From the NCBI GenBank assembly GCA_022578965.1, contig MU400557.1:186001-250000 (forward strand): a DNA stretch of 64,000 nucleotides, given 5' to 3'. This document shows positions 33,216 to 45,600 of this stretch, in pieces. Under the pieces are notes generated by a model. The model ran no database searches. It was not told the DNA's origin and was given only the letters and a program-made list of their open reading frames with translations. Numbering within the stretch: position 1 is the stretch's first letter; every line of letters begins with the position of its first letter. A program made the translations under genes and the position numbers. The stretch comes from Xylaria sp. FL1777 (Eukaryota > Ascomycota > Sordariomycetes > Xylariales > Xylariaceae).

Positions 33216-34497
33216 GTCTATCGGCAAGCTAGCGCGGAAAAGCTGCCGTGAATGTGAATAAGGCGACATACTATTGGGGCGGGCAGAGAGGATGCAACAC
33301 TTATCGAAGAAGCGGGAAAATATCTAATACCATTTTTTTCTTCTCTGTTTTAAGTAATCTCTATGGTTAAGAACAAGCGATGATAAGAAGAGAGATGAGG
33401 AGGCAAAGCGAGATGCTAGTTAACATGTATGTCTGGACGGGAGCCCCATGAACACCAATACAGCGAAGCGAGCATGTGCATTGTGTGCATTGCATGTATG
33501 AAATGTATCCTGATATTTAATTCCTGATGTTTTCTGATATAAGTGAATTGTCCAGCTGAAAGCTGAGAGACTGGGAGTTCGTCGCTTGTAGTACAAATAA
33601 CGCCACAGCCGCATCAGGTCAAATGCGAGGCGTCTCATTGGGCCTCAACTCCAGCTGAGACAACGTGCGCAAGTAACTTTCGGCCATGTGGTAACTGTGT
33701 TGCAGAACCACCCGCAGTCCGGGATTGGTTAAATTCCTTTGGTATACAATAAAGAGATTTACCTGCTTAAGCAGCTACTTAATTTCGTATAATAGCATAA
33801 TAAACATAATTAGGTAAGCAGCCGACTTAGACAGGTCCCATTTGCGGACAACACACTTGAGAAGATCTCCTTAGACTTCATCTCAACGCATCTGAAGTTT
33901 ATAAAACGGACGAGTATTTTCGCGGAGTTACCTAGAAGATGCTCGACAGCCTCTCAATAGTGAGGATGACCGATTCGAGGATCGGAATTTGACGATGCGT
34001 TGACTGGCGGCTGGCAGCTTACAAGGGATATACTATGTGGCAACTGACGCCGAGATGAGAGAAACCGTATTAGGAATATTTCGCATCTGACTGAAGATAA
34101 TGGCCGGTATACGGAATATAATCTGTTGGGTTTTACATGGCTTGCCCAATTCCAAGGGATCAAAAATCCGAAGGACAAGAAATTAAGACTATTCGGGAGG
34201 TCTATCGGGATGATAAGTAAATCAATATCGCTTTCAGAGTTGTCAAATTTGTTAACGAATGCGTTGCTCGCTTGGACGGCTTGGTCAGAACGTATAGTTG
34301 CCGGATTCCGGCTCATTACCTGCAGACATAGGACCGTTTCTGGTAACCGAGTTTCTGGTCATGTATTTATTCATGTGAATAAGATAGAAAAAATTAATAT
34401 ACAGATTCAGAAACTTCAGATGAATGATTTTGTACATCTAACGGAGTAACAAATCTGCGTGTGTAGCTAACACTATAAACAGCGAGGCACTGTCCTC
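33216..34497. other. Intergenic region at the edge of AT-rich DNA
   Basis: The left half is the 3' flank of the VHS/GAT gene. From ~33720 the sequence becomes AT-rich and may hold the far 3' end of the NLR relic; minus-strand open frames around 33954-34316 match nothing I recognise. Confidence 0.4.
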
Positions 34498-36440
34498 GTG
34501 CGTTCAAAGAGCCTTCTTAGGATCTCCCATGCTCATATAGATCTTCCTGAGATTATTGATGGCGCTCCAGACATCGGAATTGATATCTTCTCGAATTGGT
34601 TTGTACTCTTGCATAAACTTCAAGGCTCTGGGAAAATCTCCCTGCTGGGCCTAAAGCCGCGAGGCGCAGTTGAAAAACTATACGTAGTGTTTCGACTCAC
34701 TATTCGCGAAACTAGTTGCTTTCACGGCTTCCATAGCTATAATGACTATACGTGTCTAACTCTTTTGTCAGGTGGACTTCGACGCAATACCAGGACGCAT
34801 CCCTCATCAAGACGCAGAAGTCATCCGACGGGGTCAGAGGGTTTCCCCGGCGGGCCCCTACTAAGTTGTCCCGAAGAGCAAATCCATGGTGGATATGCTT
34901 GGCACATCGCGCGAGCCTATGCCTGAACTTTTCGTCACTTCGCTTGGGGAAAGCAATGCAGAGGATGTATGTTGCTAGGTCGTAATACTTCTGAAGAACC
35001 CTGTCATCGGAATAGTACAGACATTCTAATTGAACTAAGCGGTGAACCGAAAATCCGTCTGAGTCAGGAATGTGATGAATCAGGGAGAAATGCAAGAGCT
35101 CTTGAATATATTTAGATACGCTATCGATGTCAGTCCTATCAAACATTCGCCATATGGTGGTTTACCTAAAACTTACTCTAACTCTTCAAGCAGCAAGTTT
35201 AATCAGCTTGGTAGATCGTCTTGATTGTTGACAGAGAAAATGCTCTCAGATATCCCATTAGGATTGCAAAAAGACACAATTGAGAGAATAATGAAGGACT
35301 AAGGAGATAATTCTTTGAAAGAAAACAGAAATATAGTACTCATAGATAGACTATAACCTGTATGGAGAAGCTCGGGATTGGCCTTATTTCTCACCCGCTC
35401 CGGATTTCGTTGGTAGAATTCCAATAGTTTTTCCAGGTTCCAGTGGCTCTTGAATCTACTCGAGTTAGAGCTATTGGCTGCCCTCCCATCATCTCTGATG
35501 AAGTTTTGGCGGCCTGCACTCCTAGGGACTTATATTGACTTACGTGATGTCACCAGCACTTGCCCTCGAGTTGAGATCGTCCAGAACTGACTGAGTACAA
35601 CAGATGATTCGACATTGTTGTAGACAGCCAACCATTTCATCACTATACGTTTATTCCTGAGCTCAGCGAATATCTCTCAATCCTGTTTATCTTAAGCACG
35701 TGCTTGTCTTTTGGAGCCAAATGAGAACGTGCGTTCAATTGTCCACATAATCTTGTAAATCGTCATGAAATCACAGTTTAACGGCCGCGTAGCTAAAACT
35801 CGATGTAAGGTTGCTCTCGGTCTCTATATGAAGCCATGAGATTGCATAGAACTCATTCAGGTGATTTAATTGATAGTGAAGCGCAATCTGAGTTTTTCTA
35901 ACTCCCCTAAGACTATAAATTTCTACCGAGGTAGTTTCATCTCTTCCAAGTTGCTGAGCCAATTTCAATTCCACCTTTCTTAGTTCCTCATATATTTCAC
36001 AGAAAACTGGATTTCTTGTGGCGGGATTAATACGGCAAGAAAGAGCGCTTGCGTCATCAATCGACATGGTGTGCTGAAATCATTCGAAAACCTCCATCTG
36101 CTCGTTGGCCCGTAGGCTTGCTGCAAGCTCAAAAGGATCTTTCACACTATTCACAGATATATCCAACCGTCCGATAAACTCTTCAAGTTTACCAATAACA
36201 TCGAGGAGCTTGGTTGTGGCTGAACCTCTAGGAATATCCTTAAGAACTCTGATCACATCAAGCTGTAGTTCGGCCAGCTCTGCGTGGACTTGATATGCCA
36301 CTTCCTTTAAATAGTCCTCCTTGCGTTCTCGGATCGACCGTACTCATTCAAATGCCCCAGTTTATGCCCTATCTGTCGCAAGAGATGCACCACCCGTTTT
36401 CTGACAGAATCAAAGTTGAGCGAAAACTATTTTGTGTGTG
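34498..36440 (-). pseudogene. Decayed NLR/STAND gene: helical N-terminus, NB-ARC and TPR remnants
   Basis: Read on the minus strand, pieces of one fungal NLR-like protein lie in the right order but in different frames. (1) A helical N-terminal domain, 36440-36080 (FDSVRKRVVHLLRQIGH, then YQVHAELAELQLDVIRVL). (2) The nucleotide-binding site at ~35888-35925 reads YSLRGVRKTQIAL, where the family has GLGGVGKTQIAL. (3) A Walker B-like VYNNVES (35608-35637), then VLVTSR, a stop and the MSTIFLFSFKELSP segment, also stopped. (4) FSVHRLVQ (35031-35062) closing the NB-ARC part. (5) A TPR helix pair, NNLRKIYMSMGDPKKAL (~34515-34570). Such proteins are thought to act in fungal non-self recognition and regulated cell death. 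Several stops, frame changes and missing P-loop glycines make it a relic. Ends are approximate; it may extend to ~33950. Confidence 0.75.
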
Positions 36441-39400
36441 AAAAGTAAGTCCATAGCTGAGATAATGCCCGTGAAGAACTTTTAAGAAGAAGGTTAGCAC
36501 CTACACGCACGACCAGACTCAAGATATTGCACTTTATCATTGGAAATCTCCATGAAGCTTTCTTAAATAAAGTCGCCTCGGGCGAGAACCCCTCTCAGAT
36601 TGCTAATATTATGCGTACATCTCTCACATAGGAGATACACTAGATTATTAGCCCAAGTTACGTTGACGGTTGAAAATTAAGTCATTTCGTGTGATGATCA
36701 AGAAGTAATTTAAGATAAATATATGATGAGTAACTAGGTCTGTCATGAACGAAAAGCCATTATTTTATTGACTCGTAATAAATCGTAATTGATGATGAGT
36801 TTAAAAGATTAAGAACGCCGTCGATAATTGTCAATTCGATAACGAAACGATTAAGTTGCCATCTGTGATATCGATCTTGCGACTTTACGAGTAGTTGACA
36901 TTTACAGCTAAAATTAAATTTTGTTTCGCGACTTGCTTGAATATTCTTTATCAAATTAATTCCAAAGGCAAAAATAAGCACAGTGAAGTATCACCTAAGT
37001 ATCTAGATATAAAAAATCATGTAAATAAAAGCCGAATACTTCAGGGCAGGAAATGGTAGAGGCATATTAAAACCTCTACGCTTGGTGCTAAACTACGTCG
37101 TAAGCTTAGTCTCCATTAGAGCTAAGATATTATGAGGTAAATATGGGCCACCACAGCGACTTCGTACTTCTGCCCTGCAGTTGTTGGTTGTATGTCTGAT
37201 CCCTTAAACGTGTTATTCTAAATCTAAACTTGGAGCCAAAATAAGGAAACTGGACTGTATCCCTACTACTACTTTGAAACTTATTAGTGTCAATCTAGCT
37301 TTCGAATCATTCACTATTATTACTGCGAGAGTCATCTTTTAAAAGAACCTATTAAGAAGAAAGAACATTTTAGTTCAATTATTTTGTACGATTTAATAAA
37401 ACAACCCGTTATCTTAAAAATTTTTAATATATTTTAGGGAACCTGTAAATCAGTAAGTAGTATATCTTTGTCAACATCATATGAAATGCCTGGCCAGTTT
37501 ACATATGCCGAATAACCACATAACTCTACTAAAAATCCGCTTCGGGAAAGGCAACATGTTACCAGACAGCAACGGGTATCTTGGGCCACCAATGTACTAT
37601 ATCTCTGTGTTTTGACCGGGAGGCGCCATGTACTACATGAAATAGCTTCTGGAGTCACAGAGCACCAGGGAGTCCGAGTCTGAGTCCGAGGGTGCTATTT
37701 ACCCCTAGAATTGACAATACTAACTACATAACTACGAGGGCTCCTCCCTGTAACAGGATGAAAAGGAAGCACCGAAGACGGTAGCAGTAAGTACGAAATA
37801 CTAGAGAGCAATGCATTTCAGGGGCGTCTGCCATATACCCGGAGCAACATCTCTTCTTACATGCGACACCTACACCGCACTAATTAGTCTAGATGTCGAC
37901 CCTGGTTGTACGCCCGAGTGCAGGCGCCCCTTACATCATGGAGAAAGTCCGCCCGTCAAGGCGTGAGCATAAAACCGGGAGGATGAACGCCTTATGTCTC
38001 AGACATGCAACTCGGACTTCTGGCGAAATTAATGTGCGTCTTTCTACTTCCCGCCGGCTGGATTCCACAGCCTGGTTATCAAAGCTGAACAAGCCCAGAC
38101 ACTTGATGACATAAGTTAACCCAGCCAATCGGGGAATATCCGATGAACTATGTGATGATCAGGACCAAATTGAAATAACGGGAATAATCGGACAGTGTGG
38201 CCGTGGGATGGACAATAACAATGCGTAGCTAGCAACAGAGTCTGAAGACTTTGCCTAATGTAATAAACTACATATGTAACGAACCTAATACCTACTCACG
38301 AATAGACTCTGTCATTAATGACAAATGGTGGCTTTTTGCCGGGAACCCCCGGTAGATCCTGATGATCTGCTCGCGGCACTCGGATAACCTACCGAGCAGT
38401 GTGATCAGAAAGCTGAGGCTCTAATGTATACAGCTAAGCAAGCCACCAGGGTTGTGGCTTTGAATGATCGGCAATTCTCATTTCTAGATCGCTCCAAAAT
38501 CAGTCAAACGAGAAGAATATGTAGACTGCGAGATGTTGTGCAGCCAAGATCCGGCCTGATGTGACCCTCAATGTCAGCACACCATGTGCAGAGCCTATCG
38601 TGTGTAAGACCTATGGTGTAAGAGAGATGGAAATTAATGCGATTGGCGATATCAACCACACTATGACAAGGACAAGGGGCTCACTTCAAATAAGGTAGAT
38701 CGTGACAGAGGTTCAGACGGGATCTTCTTAAAGGTTCCTTAGCTGATTCAAGATGCCTTATATAGTCTGATATGGGATGGTTATGGTTTTAAGACGGAGC
38801 GTTCTTGTTTGAAGGTTAAACTAGATAATTGCCCAATCGGAGTAATCTACTGAACTGTACTAGGTACCCTGTCTATTTTTGCGTATACAGCTACAATCAT
38901 TTCATTCTCTCCCTCTCACTTTCTACATAGAGTCATCCGATGTGACCGAATCTAGTCTAGCCTAGATGCGAAAGGGGATATACTCACGAAACCTGGCTTG
39001 TTACCGTGCCCGAATGCCGATGTAAACGTATCAACTCTGGTGATCGGACGGGATTAAGTGCGATCTTGCGAGCGATAAGACATGCATCATGTCGTTTAGA
39101 TTCTGGCAAGCGCTTGTGTGTATGTAACCAAATGCTACCCAGAACATATTATTGCGGCCCGTAGGGAGGAGCCTAGAATTGGGCAATAGGGTAGGATCAT
39201 GCAAGTCAACCACACCATACCAACGGGATAGACTTGGGTAGCCTACGCAGTACTGCGTATGTAGCAGGGGTTTTACTTCCACCGGGGTTAAAAGAACGGT
39301 GCTCCATTAAGACTTTAGCGAAGACAGTATACTCAGTACATCTCGGTAGTGTACAGTGTACAGTGTACACCTAGCTGGATCGGGCGTCGCATAACAAAAT

Positions 39401-40980
39401 ACCAATTATATAGAGGTAATTTTAAAATGGCTGCTACACGGTCACAGGATACAAGTTTCTTCGAACCGCTGAGTATAAGAGTGCCTATTGCTGCCAGGCC
39501 AAGTTAGCCGATTTTCGTCAGCCAAGCAGCCTCACTTTCTATCTAGTCGACCTTTACTTAGTGTAGGTTACCGAAACTAGCGTGTATACAATAGGGTATG
39601 CCAAGAGATTGTTTTTCGATGCTAGTTCCCAAGGACGTGGGCGCTTAAACTGAAAGAGGTCTAACCTTGGTTATTTCCATCTCCTCCCTGGAAGCCCTTC
39701 ATTGTAATAAACACAGCCTTCTATAATTGCTCTCGGCTCTCGATCATAAGAAACAAATTATTGTAGTCTCTCGAATAGTTCATGTATACGACTATGTGAA
39801 GCGATCGATAAATAGAAACAGTTGAGGCGGGGTAATCTCCAGGATTGCTGGAAAGAAACTCTTGACGACGAATGGCGAACGCAACCTGAACCATTTTGGG
39901 ACATTCTTGCGAACGGGCCAATTACCCACAAGCGCATACCTAGTATACACTCCGGAGCTTCGCCTGTTTGAAGGTATCTTTTCCTACCCTCGACTTCAGT
40001 AACGTCCCATGATCATCACCCTTGATCACCTGCAGGCCCATGGGATCCGCGTGCCTCTCAAACAAGCATCCCTCTGTCATCTAATTTTTCTTTCTTCTTG
40101 CGTCTGTGTGCGCAAGTTTCCGCCAGCTTTGGTGATGACGTTGGCTCGACAAGGGGTATTCGTTTATTTTATTACGCCTTTAATGAAGCGATAGGTTAAC
40201 GTAACATCTATTTGTTGATGTCCTCAATCTCATAGGTTTGTGGTATCTCCTTGATCTTAGCTATAAGTACGCATATTATCGACCCCCACTGTATGTTCGA
40301 TGAGCGAAGTCCGCAAAATGCTTCCACAAGCGAGCCTCTGCCGTCCTCGCTTACCCCTCGTCTCCCTTTCACATGTATTCTGCTGCCGTCGTATGAAGCC
40401 TCGTATGTATTGGCTGACTCCTAGCCCGCGCATAATTACCACAGTAGGAGTCTTGAGGCACTGAGCTGCTTCAGCATGGCCACCGCCATATCTGATGAAG
40501 TGTCTCCTGTAGAATATAGACAACGTCGGTATCCGACTGGACGATCGAAATTTTCGCGTTGGTTTGACGCAAACCTTGCCTACCTTGTAAGTAGATCTTA
40601 CTCACGCTTGACTACGGCACACCCAGGCACAGCTCGGTATTTTGCCTAGAAGCGGTTTAGCCAACCTGTCAACGGGGGCCAAGAGGTAGTATTCGCCTCG
40701 CTTCCGATCCGTCACCTAGTTGCCGTCCCTATCATCTAAACATCGAACTTCAACATTCCCAGGATACAAAAGGCGTGGCGCCATGGTTCGTTATCCACAT
40801 AACGGGGAGAGTGGGTTTCTCATCTTATCCTTCCCTAACTATACACGTCTTGAAATAATAAGTAGTCGTTAATGACTTCCCCAATATTTCCCAACATGGG
40901 TAATACAACGTATTCCCCCATCCTTCCTCTGTCCATTTCCTCCGTAGATCGTTAGCGAGTAAAGGCAATGGCAATAGACG
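36441..40980. other. Gene-poor region, AT-rich in its left part
   Basis: From 36,441 to ~37,700 the DNA is AT-rich and full of stops in every frame, continuous with the NLR relic. Beyond that composition returns to normal, but I find no supportable coding region. A GTGTACAGTGTACAGTGTACAC run sits at ~39350-39370. The last few hundred bases are the promoter side of the F-box gene. Confidence 0.45.
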
Positions 40981-42606
40981 ATGGCCACAGCCGCAATTAT
41001 TCGCCCACCGCATACGAGATGGTCCCTCGATGAGCTCAGTACTGAGCTTCTGGTCTTTATTTTGAACGAGGTAGACGCCCAAACACCATTCATATAGGGT
41101 GAAGTCTTACGGCTAACAGTAATTCTAAGTTAGGGGATGTTAACTTAAGGTCACTGAGCGCCGCCCGGTTAGTCTCCGCTAGATTCAACGCCATCGTCAC
41201 GCCCATGAAATATCAAACACTTCAGATAACTCAGAATATCATAGCCCCTCAGGCAGAGATCTACTTCCCCGAGGGTATTGCCAATGTTCGTGCTTATACA
41301 AGACACGTGAAAGTTGACAGTGACCTGAATGCCGAACATGTCAAGAGCTTATTGAATAAGATTGAGAGGTTGTCGTCTGTAAGGTACTTGTTCTGTCCTC
41401 CAGTCTCAATCTGTCTATTGATCAGACCACTAAAGAGAGTTCCGAAACAGCTGGCGCTACGTGGAAGACGATCTATACAAGGGAGACTTCTGGGTACCGA
41501 CGGATATTCTCCCCCCGCAATACATTGAATCCGACAAGGTCAAACTGTACATCGAGAATCTACCGCTGCGAGATTTTCGGTCTGAAAAGAGCAATCCTTA
41601 CTTGAAGGCCATCCCGACGTGGATTCTCGTGTCCCTAAAGATGGCCACCCCGTCACCCCCGCTTACTGCCCGTGTTGGAAGCTTGAAAGGCCTGCTACTC
41701 ACCTCACCCCGGCTAGAAACGTTTTGGTACGACGATAGGGGTCAAGGTACTCGATTCGAGTTCAGTGGTAACGAACGTCTACCGCCATTTAGGGAACTCT
41801 GTTTACGTTCCTACGATTGGAACCACAGCGTCACCGCAGTCCGTCAGCACTGGGACTTCTCCAAGATCCGACGTCTGGAGATGGTTGATGTGCCCCTGAG
41901 TCCATTCCTTGGCTCGGTGGTTTTTGCAGATTTTCAGCATCTGAAAACACTACGTCTAGATGATTTCAGCATGCATTTGCCTGATAGACGACGGGATACC
42001 ACCAGAAGCCAGTATGTCCTAATTAAGCAGATCCAAGCGCTCGTCAACTTGCAGATTACATGCGACATTGAGTCATTTCCCGTCGACGGGATATTGCAAC
42101 ACGCACAATCTCTGCAGAACCTCCATTTTCGCGACTATACAGGCTTCGCCGACGAGTATCGCCGTTGCCCGACAATAGATATTAAAGATCTAGACATTAT
42201 GTCACGCGAACTGGTCAATCTCCATACTCTTGAGCTTGATATGGACGAGATGCGTTGCGATCCACGCCAATTTCTGTATATCTTGTGTAACTTTCGTCGA
42301 TTGCACACCCTCACGCTACATATACAGACAGTTCTAAATCCTCTTAGGGATATGGATACGGATGTTGACCTTGACTACGAAAGAGCAATGCAGATTCTCT
42401 CGTTAGTCCAAAGTAAAAGACCAGGCTCGTGGCGCTCCGTCACGATTAACGTTGGGGGCTGGCAGCCTATCATGATCCGTCGCTTATCTGCTCCTTGGCG
42501 AGAGTTATACAGCCGTGGCTTATATGCAGAGAGATGCTTCGTGATGGAAAAACAGGAGAATGGCGTACTTACGGTGCGCGAGAAGTTACCGACAGCGGCA
42601 TCGTGA
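40981..42606 (+). CDS. F-box-like protein with leucine-rich C-terminal part
   Basis: Probable three exons: 40981-41070, 41130-41383 and 41451-42606; ~499 aa. Intron 1 is GTAGAC...GCTAAC...CTAAG. Intron 2 is less certain: GTACTT...AACAG keeps the frame with a good acceptor, while the stronger-looking donor GTAAGG at 41379 would need a poor GAG acceptor. Residues ~12-55 form an F-box (WSLDELSTELLVFILNELGD, then LRSLSAARLVSARFNAIVTP), which docks substrate adaptors to Skp1 in SCF ubiquitin ligases. The remainder shows spaced leucine-rich stretches (FQHLKTLRLDDF, LVNLHTLELDMDEM, FRRLHTLTLHI), like the degenerate LRR-type halves of many fungal F-box proteins that select targets. The target is unknown. 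The frame is intact, unlike the neighbouring NLR relic. Confidence 0.8.
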
Positions 42607-45600
42607 GAGCAGGCGGGATCGCACAGAGTGAGTACTTCAGGCACTGACCAGGCGTTAAAAATGTCTTTCAAGCTTTGATTGTTACATGGGCCTGGCGTTG
42701 GAGATTTGTGTTTAGAATAACGGAGGTCTTCTGTGTTCCCCAGACATAGAATAAGTGAGTTATAGGGCGTATTAGACAAGGATATTCACTATGTAAGGTA
42801 CCAAATTGGGGGCAGATTCTAGTAGGGTTAGCTATTAGATAATCAGTTCCCCTGGAAACGCCTATGTAGATGAATAACACAACATCAATTACAACAATAC
42901 AACAATGAGTCTCAACAACTCGAAAACCTTCAATATCGCTATCTAGCCGGGATATTAGAACAATGGATTTCTACATATGCCCAGGTTATATATTACTTAG
43001 ACTACAACTACCCTCGGCGGACTACTCATCCCAATTCATTCGCGTGATCCTTACCTAGACCCCTATACCGTTACTACGCGTCAAATCCAACACGCGACAG
43101 AAATCACCGCGCACATCGACTCTCCGACGCAATACGACTTAAGCCAATCGATCAATTCGATTTCAATAGAACCGATTAGTAGAAAAGTAGTACGATAGAT
43201 CCTCGACGGCACGAATCGCCTCCTTTCTCTTTTGACATCGCGCTCGGTAACTCGACAAGTCGTTAACCCTACAATAAACCGATTCTGATGCTACGTTACT
43301 ATGTAACAAGGCTGTTCATATGGGGATTACATAGTTATAGCTATGCGAAAATGAAATCACTGTAGCCATCGCGCCGTGATGCGCCCTCTCCAGAAAAGGC
43401 GCTGTTCCCTTTCTCTCCTCTTTTGCCGTCTAGTTTCTTATAACAATCGGGCCTCTATTGATCTCCAAAGCTGTAGATCATCAAGTCATATTGAAGAACT
43501 CTTGCTCAACTAGCTGGCCTCAATACTAAGAGTTGTGTTATCAGCCCCTGGAGTACAATAAGTCACCAGGGGGTAGTAATGTCATCCCTGGAGTAATACA
43601 CTAAGAGTCTATTACCTTCAGTGATAACTTAGCGGCTTACACCGTGTTCGAGGAAAAAGAGACACTAATTTCTTGTGCTATATCAGTTGATACAGGGGAA
43701 TGAGCTCAGCTGTACTACCCCTTTTCCTACGCGTTAGCGCATCGTCCATCATAGGAGACAAGCTCCCAGCATGGCGGCGCGAATGACGAAATCGCATACC
43801 TATCCAAGGTTCAGAAGATATTCTCCCGCCAAGAAACGAACCCGGCTGGTAGAGGTCGAAATCCTGCTGAGAAGGTAGAATGGGCGAGATCTCTCCGGTA
43901 GCTTGCTGGGAGGGTTATATGCACCCTTATTTCGTATCCAACTACTACTTGGGTACACAAGAATACCTTAGGCGGCAGAAGAGATAACAAGGACAGCCTC
44001 AAAGAGGGAATAGAGAGTGTAATCTTCTACGGTTAGTGATGAAGCGTGTATGATTCCCCTCTCTTCATTCGATAGCAATTGATATCCCGAGGGAAACATA
44101 TACGAAAAGAAGCCGATACTCTTTCGGAGTTAGAGGATAACTTCATATTTGACCGACACCTAATTAACGCCGGCAATATATCAACTTCTCTAGAATTCCA
44201 ACGCATGGTTTAAGTAAAGAACGACGACCAAAAACATGGAATAAAATGATAAGATAGCTCTGCCTGTTTCAAGTTATAAAGCTTGATTCTACTCTAATGG
44301 AAGTGAACTCCAGTATGTTCGTCCTTCTCGGACGCATACCACTCACTATCTAGGTCCATATAGTCGACAGACAAGTTTTCGTGTAAGAAAAGTCGATCGA
44401 AGTTCCCCGCAATATGTAAAAGAAGGTTGAAGTAAGAATGAACTCTAATCTAGGATTCAGGGATGGAGCAAGAAAGAATAGGATAAGATACGCGTTTTAC
44501 CTCGGAGGCAGCATGTTGGACGGGAGATCGTCTGGGCTCCCCTTTTAGTATGTTTTGCGACCATCAAGCTGATTTCTTCAACTGATTGCCCTACGAGAAC
44601 GCTACCTACCGCCCTCTCTTTCTGCTTGTAATGTTGTAAGTCTGGCTAGGGCCAGCCAGCCATATCCCGCTAAATGACGAAATATTCAGTGGCAAAATAT
44701 AGAACCATACACCAGAGCCAGCGCTGAATATTAGCGTATCGTACGGGCTCGTATGACTTGAAAAGAGCAAACTGAGTACCTAAGTAGATAAAAAAAAAAA
44801 AAAGGTTGGCTGTAGCACCCTGTTAGCGTTTCCCGTGCCGACCCTCCCTCCCATTTGTTGCTCTTGTCTTGGATAAGCGGTGAAAGTAAAAAATAAAATT
44901 CCACACCTACAGCCCATCATCCGAAGACTATTCATGCTAGATCGGACGCGTCACTGGACGCCACTGCGAGAACCCCCCCGCCTCCCGGCTCAAGTGTTCT
45001 TCAATTGAGTCAGTGACGCGTCCCGTCCCGAGCCAGTCAAGGAAACCAAGGGATAACAGGTTCCTAAACGACCCTGTGTGTTTGGCCCGAGGAAGGCCCT
45101 AAACCTTAGAGCTGAACTGTACCCGTATGGGCTACGTATTGCTACAGATTCGAGGAAGGGGTATCGCGGTTAAATGTCCTCTGACTACTACCGAGGGATT
45201 GTTTCCAGAGTTTGGACAACAGCATGGCGTGTGCTAGCCTCCTCGATAGAGTTACTGCATGCGTCGTCTCGTACTATTTCCCCAGGGGGGATGCCTGGTT
45301 CAATGACCCCGTCGTATTCCATCCCGTGTCTTTGCTTTTCTTCCAATGTTTGACAGCACTCAATATGCAGGGTGGGGATTTAGCGCCCCCGAGGCAGGGA
45401 AAACGACGTCGCTTGGGCTGAAAGTTTGCTCGTTTGTTCGGACGGAGGACCTGGGGGTCGTCCTATCTAGATGATAACTCAGGCGGCTTTTCTGCGTTTC
45501 GTGACTCTAAACTCCAGTTTATTTAGTCGTAAATTTCTTAGGACTGTGGAATAGCAGAGTGGGATATTGGAAATATGGGGATAATTGATGTACAGCTGAA

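Noticed and set aside
33954..34316. A separate 120-codon minus-strand gene
   Set aside because: Lies in AT-rich DNA next to the NLR relic and matches no family I know. More likely chance or the relic's far end.
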